Source of the DNA: Chlamydiia bacterium
GTDB lineage: Bacteria > Chlamydiota > Chlamydiia > Chlamydiales > Simkaniaceae
DNA length: 9,974 bases
Assembly: GCA_020440405.1 (NCBI GenBank)
Contig: JAGROF010000063.1
Span: forward strand, 1-9,974
Direction: 5' to 3'
The translations under genes and the position numbers were made by a program. Of the stretch, positions 5,878 through 9,974 are shown one piece after another. Every line of letters starts with the position of its first letter. Position 1 is the first letter of the stretch. Below the pieces are notes generated by a model. The model did not search any database. It saw only the letters and a list, made by a program, of their open reading frames with translations, and was not told the DNA's origin.

Positions 5878-6920
5878 AAAGCCCCCGAAACTGTCGTTTG
5901 CATTTTTGAGAGAACAGCCTGCGTGACTTCTTCGACTCCAATCTTCTTCATGCAGGGAAAGTCAATCGGACAGACTCGCTTGAAACACGGAGAACACGGA
6001 ACAGGTTTCTGAACGATATTTTGGCTTTGACGATAGGGCCCCGTTGCAACAGGGCTTGTGGAGCCAAAAAGTGCCACAAGGGGCACACCTAAACTATCTG
6101 CAATATGCATGGGGCCACTATCATTGGTGAGAAAAACGTGGCAAATTTTGATCAAAGCCACAAGCTCTCTTAAGCTGGTTTGCCCCGATAAGTTGACCAC
6201 ACGCTCTCCAAGCCCAGCACAAATGTTCCCAATCAGGTCTTTGTGGGAACGGTCTCCAAAGAACAGGACCACATTCTTTGGGTCTGCATTCACGAGGTTT
6301 TTTGCCACCTCCGCAAAGCGCTCAGGCAGCCAGCACTTGGCTGTTCCATAGGCTGCACCTGGATTGACGCCAATAATCCGACAAGACTGGTCTATGTTAA
6401 ACCGCTTGACAAGTTCCCAAGCTTCTTGGATTTCTTTATCGGTGACAATGAGGCGCGGCACGGTCTCTGAAACAGGGATTCCCAAAGGTTTGAGAAGCTC
6501 CTTATAGGTGATGACTAAATGTTGCTCCTTCCGCTTTTTTGAAAAAGAGACAGGATGGGTGAGAAAAAGGCTCCGACCATCAGCGCGATATCCCAAAATG
6601 TTTTTAATCTTTCCTTGCCAAAACCGCCACGCCGAGGAAAACGAATTCGTCAGTAAAATCCCTAAATCATACTTTCCACTTTTTAATTTCGCGACAATAT
6701 TGCGTTCCCCAATGCGGCGCAAAAAACTTTTGCTTTGACTGACTCGGAAAATTTCATCGACTGCAGGATCATTCTCTAAAAGGGGAGCGACATTTTCCTG
6801 GCACATTGCGGTGATCTCTGCCTCTGGGAAGTGGGCACGCAAATCTTGAAGGACAGGGGTGGCCATGACCAAGTCCCCTAACCAATTTGGCATCCGAACA
6901 ATGATTGACTTCGGTTTCAT
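5874..6920 (-). CDS. waaF: ADP-heptose--LPS heptosyltransferase II (WaaF-like)
   Basis: A GT9 enzyme expected to add a heptose to the inner core of lipopolysaccharide at the cytoplasmic face of the inner membrane. At 348 aa it has the typical length. Seen: PNWLGDLVMATPVL (11-24), the acceptor loop with the catalytic-type aspartate D16; NPGAAYGTAKCWLPERF (186-202); LTNDSGPMHIADSLGVPLVA (264-283) and LFGSTSPVATGP (284-295), the ADP-heptose site; and the WaaF-type C-terminal cysteine cluster C309, C312, C317 and C323, starting PCSPCFKR. It is first in the minus-strand cluster, with its stop overlapping the next start by ATGA. The ribosome site before ATG 6920 is weak and no clear promoter was found. 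Chlamydiaceae LPS is described as heptose-free, so this gene points to a different family. The acceptor remains inferred. Confidence 0.85.
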   Translation of the reverse strand: MKPKSIIVRMPNWLGDLVMATPVLQDLRAHFPEAEITAMCQENVAPLLENDPAVDEIFRVSQSKSFLRRIGERNIVAKLKSGKYDLGILLTNSFSSAWRFWQGKIKNILGYRADGRSLFLTHPVSFSKKRKEQHLVITYKELLKPLGIPVSETVPRLIVTDKEIQEAWELVKRFNIDQSCRIIGVNPGAAYGTAKCWLPERFAEVAKNLVNADPKNVVLFFGDRSHKDLIGNICAGLGERVVNLSGQTSLRELVALIKICHVFLTNDSGPMHIADSLGVPLVALFGSTSPVATGPYRQSQNIVQKPVPCSPCFKRVCPIDFPCMKKIGVEEVTQAVLSKMQTTVSGAL

Positions 6921-6930
6921 ATGTTCAAGG

Positions 6931-6959
6931 TTAACAGAAAATCCTTTTCACTTCATAAT
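6931..6959 (+). promoter_or_regulatory. Promoter for ruvC-ruvA
   Basis: TTAACA (6931-6936, 5 of 6), a 17-bp spacer and CATAAT (6954-6959, 5 of 6) sit in the 58-bp divergent gap. The predicted start near 6966 gives a 13-nt leader containing the GAGG (6970-6973) that positions ATG 6979. Confidence 0.6.
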
Positions 6960-6978
6960 GAAAAAATATGAGGCCATC

Positions 6979-7479
6979 ATGACTCGAAAAAAACATATCA
7001 TCTTAGGAATTGATCCGGGCACGCGCATCACGGGTTACGGAGTGATTGCGACCGATCTCCGCTCTTTCGAAGCGTTAGATTTTGGCTGCATCCGCCCCTC
7101 CCCCAAGCTCTCTCTCCATGAGCGCTACCAAGCCATTCACGAGGGGGTGCAGCATCTTCTTGAGACCTACCCCATTGAAGCTGTATCGATTGAAACGCAG
7201 TTTGTCAGCCGGAATGCACAAAGCGCTCTCAAGCTAGGGATGGCTAAAGGTGTTGCTCTTTTAGCTGCCACGCAGCGGAAAATTCCTATTTATGAATATG
7301 CTCCCAAAAAAGCAAAAGTGGCCGTAGTCGGCAACGGCTCTGCCACCAAACAGCAAGTACAAAGAATGATGCAAGCCCTGCTCCACCTTTCAGAGCTCCC
7401 GACTCCTGAAGATGCTGCAGATGCCCTTGCACTTGCCATTGCCCACGCTAACCATCTTAAACCCCTTAACTCTGGATAG
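6979..7479 (+). CDS. ruvC: Crossover junction endodeoxyribonuclease RuvC
   Basis: This is the Holliday-junction resolvase that makes paired nicks in four-way junctions during recombination and repair, acting as a dimer on the RuvA-RuvB complex. All four acidic catalytic residues of the RNase H-like fold are present: D12 in GIDPGT, E72 in SIETQF, and D145 and D148 in PEDAADALALAIAH. The signature RNAQSALKLGMAKG (78-91) is also intact. At 166 aa it is near the usual 160-175. I start at ATG 6979 because GAGG lies 5 bases upstream and the protein then begins MTRKKHIILGID as in homologues. The longer open frame from 6859 runs back into the divergent waaF gene and is not needed. ruvA follows after 4 bp, forming a two-gene operon. 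Confidence 0.96.
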   Translation: MTRKKHIILGIDPGTRITGYGVIATDLRSFEALDFGCIRPSPKLSLHERYQAIHEGVQHLLETYPIEAVSIETQFVSRNAQSALKLGMAKGVALLAATQRKIPIYEYAPKKAKVAVVGNGSATKQQVQRMMQALLHLSELPTPEDAADALALAIAHANHLKPLNSG

Positions 7480-7483
7480 GTTC

Positions 7484-8086
7484 ATGTTTGACTACATCAA
7501 AGGAGCTCTCATTTCACTCACTCCTCACCAAGCTGTTGTCGATGTGGGAGGAATTGGCTATTTGCTTTACACCCCTCTCAGTGCGTTTTCTGCGATGCCC
7601 CCCATTGGAGAAAAGATTCTTTTTTATATCTCTTCTGTCATCCGCGAAGACTCTCACAAAAATTTTGGATTCCTCACACGCGAAGAGCGCGATCTTTTTG
7701 AAAAAATCAGCGCCGTTTCAGGGATCGGCCCAAAAACAGCTCTGGCATTGATCGGTCACCTGGACAGCCTGGCTTTAGAGTCTGCGATTACCACCGCCAA
7801 CTCTCACCTTCTTTCTAAGATCCCGGGAATTGGAAAGAAAACGGCCGAGCGTCTCATTGTGGAGCTCCGCGACAAAGTCCTTAAAGGACTCAAAAAGAGC
7901 CCCCTTTCCCCTTCTTCTAAACAAGAAATTTCTGAAGAAGACCATATGATCAACGATGCCCTTTCCGCTCTTATGAACCTGGGCTACAATTCTCTTCAAG
8001 CCCAACAAGCGATCAAAAAAGCTTTAGCTAACGAAAAGCCTGAGGACCTGAGCACCCTCATCCGCACGGCCCTCTCAGGAATTTGA
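7484..8086 (+). CDS. ruvA: Holliday junction branch migration protein RuvA
   Basis: This DNA-binding subunit of the RuvAB branch-migration motor forms tetramers that hold the four-way junction for the RuvB helicase. At 200 aa it is normal length with all three domains. The N-terminal OB domain (1-64) starts MFDYIKGALISL and includes VDVGGIGYLLYTP. Two helix-hairpin-helix motifs are VSGIGPKTALALIG (78-91) and IPGIGKKTAERLI (113-125). After a Ser/Pro/Lys linker, the C-terminal RuvB-contact domain (from about 153) contains DALSALMNLGYNSLQAQQAI. ATG 7484 is preceded by GGATAGG overlapping the ruvC stop; an upstream in-frame Met at 7412 lies inside ruvC and is rejected. ruvB is not in the window. 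Confidence 0.96.
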   Translation: MFDYIKGALISLTPHQAVVDVGGIGYLLYTPLSAFSAMPPIGEKILFYISSVIREDSHKNFGFLTREERDLFEKISAVSGIGPKTALALIGHLDSLALESAITTANSHLLSKIPGIGKKTAERLIVELRDKVLKGLKKSPLSPSSKQEISEEDHMINDALSALMNLGYNSLQAQQAIKKALANEKPEDLSTLIRTALSGI

Positions 8087-8118
8087 AACACGATGTGTAC
8101 AACTTCCTTTTTGAAACC

Positions 8119-8148
8119 TTGATATGAGTCATGGGTTCATGTTAATAT
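8119..8148 (+). promoter_or_regulatory. Promoter candidate for the Sel1-repeat gene
   Basis: TTGATA (8119-8124), an 18-bp spacer and TAATAT (8143-8148) lie between ruvA and the start at 8203. This implies a leader of roughly 48 nt that is very AT-rich, with only a weak ribosome site (TTGGG) before the start. The rest of the gap shows nothing else convincing. Confidence 0.4.
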
Positions 8149-8202
8149 CTTAGTTAAAATGACACCATAGCGGGTTAAATTTAAAATTTTAATTGGGTTG
8201 CA

Positions 8203-8958
8203 ATGAGCCAGGTTACCTCTCGAAATTTCAATCTTGAATCAGTGGATATCTATAGCCAGGATACTCTTCAAAGCCTTCAAGAAGAACGGTTTGCTAGCGG
8301 CCTAGACTATTATATCTGCGTTATAAACGAAAACGACTATGAATTTCTGTTCGATGCCTCGAACTTTTTTGAACAATGTATTAGGGATCACAAGATCATT
8401 TCTAACCCTCTTTCAAATCGTGAAGTTTCGGATCTTCAAGTTTTTGTTGCTTCACAAAGTCATCCTGAATTTAAGTTAGCTCTTACACAAGAAGAACTTA
8501 TCAAACATCCTAATCATCTGCCTATCTATTGGAATGACCCTTCTTTCCCTTTGGCTGAGCGATTACAATTTATGGTAAACTATGCAAGACACTATCGACC
8601 CCTTGATCCTGATAAGGCAATTCCAATCTATGAAATTGCGGCAGAAGAAGGATCTTTACCTGCTTGCCTAGATCTTGTTATGCACTATATGAAAATAAAG
8701 GATCGGGAAAATTCAATCAAATACCTAAAAGCATGTATTGAACATGTAGATATTTCTCCTCAGAATCTCCGTATTTGTGCCAAGAAATTTATACAATTAG
8801 AAGAAAAAGAATTTGCTTTTAAAGCTTATTCCTTAGCTGCTCATAAAGGGGACAGTGATTCTATTAGAGCTATCATTCAGCTTTTAGAAAGCGGGATGAT
8901 TGCAGAAACGGGCCAAGACACCCTAGCTTGCTGGAAAAGCAAGCTTCCAAAAGAATAG
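8203..8958 (+). CDS. Sel1-repeat-like protein with possible degenerate U-box, putative effector
   Basis: A 251-aa soluble protein with no signal peptide or membrane segment. The C-terminal half has helical Sel1/TPR-like repeats. The clearest are DKAIPIYEIAAEEGSLPACL (137-156) and KEFAFKAYSLAAHKGDSDSI (202-221), with a weaker middle unit around SIKYLKACIE. The alternating A-x-x-G pattern matches Sel1 repeats, which serve as protein-binding scaffolds. The N-terminal part (35-82) has hydrophobic spacing and an SNPLSNREVSDLQ segment reminiscent of the NPLTREPL end of U-box E3 domains; this is a weak resemblance. The gene is more AT-rich than ruvCA and the envelope cluster, as accessory genes often are. 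It converges on the caspase-like gene and shares its terminator. Secretion or effector status is inference from context only. Confidence 0.7.
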   Translation: MSQVTSRNFNLESVDIYSQDTLQSLQEERFASGLDYYICVINENDYEFLFDASNFFEQCIRDHKIISNPLSNREVSDLQVFVASQSHPEFKLALTQEELIKHPNHLPIYWNDPSFPLAERLQFMVNYARHYRPLDPDKAIPIYEIAAEEGSLPACLDLVMHYMKIKDRENSIKYLKACIEHVDISPQNLRICAKKFIQLEEKEFAFKAYSLAAHKGDSDSIRAIIQLLESGMIAETGQDTLACWKSKLPKE

Positions 8959-8973
8959 GATAGGTGCATTAAA

Positions 8974-9000
8974 AAAGCCCATAATCGAATTATGGGCTTT
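8974..9000. terminator. Bidirectional intrinsic terminator
   Basis: This is a perfect 12-bp inverted repeat, AAAGCCCATAAT and ATTATGGGCTTT, around a CGA loop. The plus strand continues CTTTT after TTT, and the minus strand has a run of six T's. It lies 16 bp past the Sel1-like gene and 38 bp past the stop of the convergent caspase-like gene, so it can end both. Confidence 0.88.
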
Positions 9001-9027
9001 CTTTTAGTAAGAGCCTTATGATATTGC

Positions 9028-9073
9028 AAGAATTCTCCTAGCCCGATGTTGCGTTTAAGAATTCTCCTATCCC
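9028..9073. repeat. 17-bp direct repeat (29-bp period) across the 3' end of the caspase-like gene
   Basis: The unit AAGAATTCTCCTAGCCC (9028-9044) recurs as AAGAATTCTCCTATCCC (9057-9073), 16 of 17 identical. The period of 29 is not a multiple of three, so the copies read in different frames on the minus strand. The copy at 9028-9044 spans the stop codon (9038-9040), which suggests a short duplication that set the present C-terminus. Confidence 0.7.
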
Positions 9074-9937
9074 AAAGAAAAAATTTCTCGCTCCATTTGC
9101 AATAGCATTCACAATATTTGAAACCCCCCATCCGGTGTTTCTTCGGACTGAATAAGGAACTGGATCCTGTCCGGTTGTATCCTTTCCATTAACATATACA
9201 GGAGGGGTATGAGGGTCTATTCTGTCATCCTCTTCGGAGTTATAGTACATAAATTGTACCCCGTTTACCACTGCTCCCCCTCTTTTAACGTCCGCATCGA
9301 AAAGATACATGGGGTCATATACTATCTCATGTTGTGGAGCAAAGACTCTTGAACGTGTGAATGTTTCTGAAGCCACTTTACCTATGTTATTTTCTACAGA
9401 TTTATTTCCGGTAAGGCATGAATTGAAAACAATAACTGAATCGTCATCGAGAACCTCTTCTAGAGCTCCAAATGGATCCGCTTGCTCTTCAGGAGTTAAG
9501 GTGGGGTCAATCGAAATAATCCTTCCGTCTCGAACCCTAAAATCACCACATGTAGTTGGATTTCCGTGTTGGCTAAAGGTGACTTCTGCAACCTTTCCCC
9601 CACTTTTTTTGAGTTGATCAAGCGTATCAAAATATTCCCGACCTGAAGAAATGAACCTGACATCATATCCTTGATTTCCAAGAATTTCCATGTTCATTTT
9701 TCTGTCTTCATTCCTCTCTTCCGATGATAAAGCAGGATCGTTTTCCCCACGAGCTTTGAGCCAAATAAGGGCCACTTTTTGAGGAGGCGTTTCTGCTTCA
9801 CTAGATTTTTCTAACCCTTTAGAAATAATTTGCCCACGCTCAGAGAAGGCTGTATCCTGAGACTCAAACTCTTCATCATCAATACTATATGTTGTTTCTT
9901 GGTAAGTCGAACCTTGACTTGTTGTAATTGATTCCAT
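9038..9937 (-). CDS. Predicted clan CD (caspase-fold) cysteine peptidase, putative secreted effector
   Basis: A 299-aa protein of no family I can name. Residues 1-50 are Ser/Thr/Glu/Gln-rich and look disordered, without an export signal peptide, resembling type III secretion leaders. From residue 54 the order fits a caspase-type fold: strand VALIWLKA, helix NMEILGNQG, strand YDVRFISS, helix EYFDTLDQLKKS, strand AEVTFSQHGN ending in candidate catalytic H124, and strand SVIVFNSCLTG with candidate nucleophile C174. The hydrophobic-strand-HG then hydrophobic-strand-C pattern is typical of clan CD (caspases, gingipains, CPD, separase, CHAT). After C174, NNIGKVASETFTRSRVFAP would be the next helix and strand. 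ATG 9937 has a strong GGAGGG ribosome site 3 bases upstream. Activity, specificity and secretion are inferred. It could be an inactive relative, though both key residues are present. Confidence 0.7.
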   Translation of the reverse strand: MESITTSQGSTYQETTYSIDDEEFESQDTAFSERGQIISKGLEKSSEAETPPQKVALIWLKARGENDPALSSEERNEDRKMNMEILGNQGYDVRFISSGREYFDTLDQLKKSGGKVAEVTFSQHGNPTTCGDFRVRDGRIISIDPTLTPEEQADPFGALEEVLDDDSVIVFNSCLTGNKSVENNIGKVASETFTRSRVFAPQHEIVYDPMYLFDADVKRGGAVVNGVQFMYYNSEEDDRIDPHTPPVYVNGKDTTGQDPVPYSVRRNTGWGVSNIVNAIANGARNFFFGIGEFLNATSG

Positions 9938-9948
9938 TTTCCCTCCAC

Positions 9949-9974
9949 AAACTAATTATATAAAACTAATTATA
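9949..9974 (-). promoter_or_regulatory. Tandem 12-bp repeat carrying two -10 elements for the caspase-like gene
   Basis: AAACTAATTATA occurs at 9949-9960 and again at 9963-9974 (period 14). On the minus strand each copy reads TATAATTAGTTT and so offers a perfect -10 TATAAT. The outer copy would give a leader of about 25 nt and the inner one about 11 nt. Any -35 element for the outer copy lies beyond the window. Confidence 0.5.

Noticed and set aside
6859..6978. N-terminal extension of RuvC, including an ATG at 6958
   Set aside because: It runs into the divergent waaF gene and upstream of the promoter; ATG 6979 has GAGG at correct spacing and matches the family N-terminus.
7412..7483. N-terminal extension of RuvA
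   Set aside because: It is an overlapping frame inside the catalytic end of ruvC; RuvA homologues start at the MFDYIKG position.
8089..8116. Terminator after ruvA
   Set aside because: Only a 4-bp ACAC/GTGT stem precedes a distant T-run; too weak to call.
8877..9131. 84-codon minus-strand frame across the terminator
   Set aside because: It reads straight through the 12-bp-stem bidirectional terminator and lies in a different frame from the caspase-like gene.
1..9974. tRNA genes, CRISPR arrays, insertion sequences, phage attachment sites
   Set aside because: I saw no TTC-loop motif with cloverleaf, no spaced repeat series, no transposase and no terminal inverted repeats on either strand.

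Overview
The window most resembles the chromosome of an environmental (amoeba-associated) chlamydia or a close relative. The strongest clue is a eukaryote-type UDP-sugar pyrophosphorylase directly upstream of gpsA, a pairing I recall from Chlamydiaceae (CT715-CT714 in C. trachomatis). A heptosyltransferase, a Sel1-repeat protein and a caspase-fold effector-like protein fit a Parachlamydia/Simkania/Waddlia-type lineage better than a Chlamydiaceae member. This is inference from gene content and recall, not a database match.

Layout. At the left edge, a minus-strand membrane-anchored protein runs off the window (1-308). A divergent plus-strand unit starts at 266 with a small exported zinc-ribbon protein whose reading frame is split by a +1 shift at CTT-TAA-A. 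It is followed, with an ATGA overlap, by coaD (683-1177). coaD converges on and overlaps the NAD(P)HX repair gene nnr (1110-2588, minus).

Upstream of nnr lies a gene-free 365-bp stretch (2589-2953). It holds, on the minus strand, a good promoter, a long imperfect hairpin, two short hairpins and a strong intrinsic terminator ending about 20 bp before the nnr start. I read this as a structured small RNA or an attenuator-type leader.

A minus-strand cluster follows in transcription order: waaF-like heptosyltransferase (6920-5874), a second GT9-like protein (5877-4972), UDP-sugar pyrophosphorylase (4967-3996) and gpsA (3946-2954). The first three genes overlap or nearly touch, so they look like one envelope/lipid-precursor operon; gpsA also has its own promoter candidate. 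Divergent from it is ruvC-ruvA (6979-8086, plus), the Holliday-junction resolvase and the branch-migration DNA-binding subunit, with a clear promoter.

The right end is accessory in character and visibly more AT-rich. It has a plus-strand protein with Sel1-like repeats and a possible degenerate U-box (8203-8958), then a convergent minus-strand protein with the His-Gly and Ser-Cys dyad arrangement of clan CD (caspase-fold) cysteine peptidases (9038-9937). The two share one bidirectional terminator. The caspase-like protein, the structured RNA ahead of nnr and the CTT-TAA frameshift are the three observations most worth checking.
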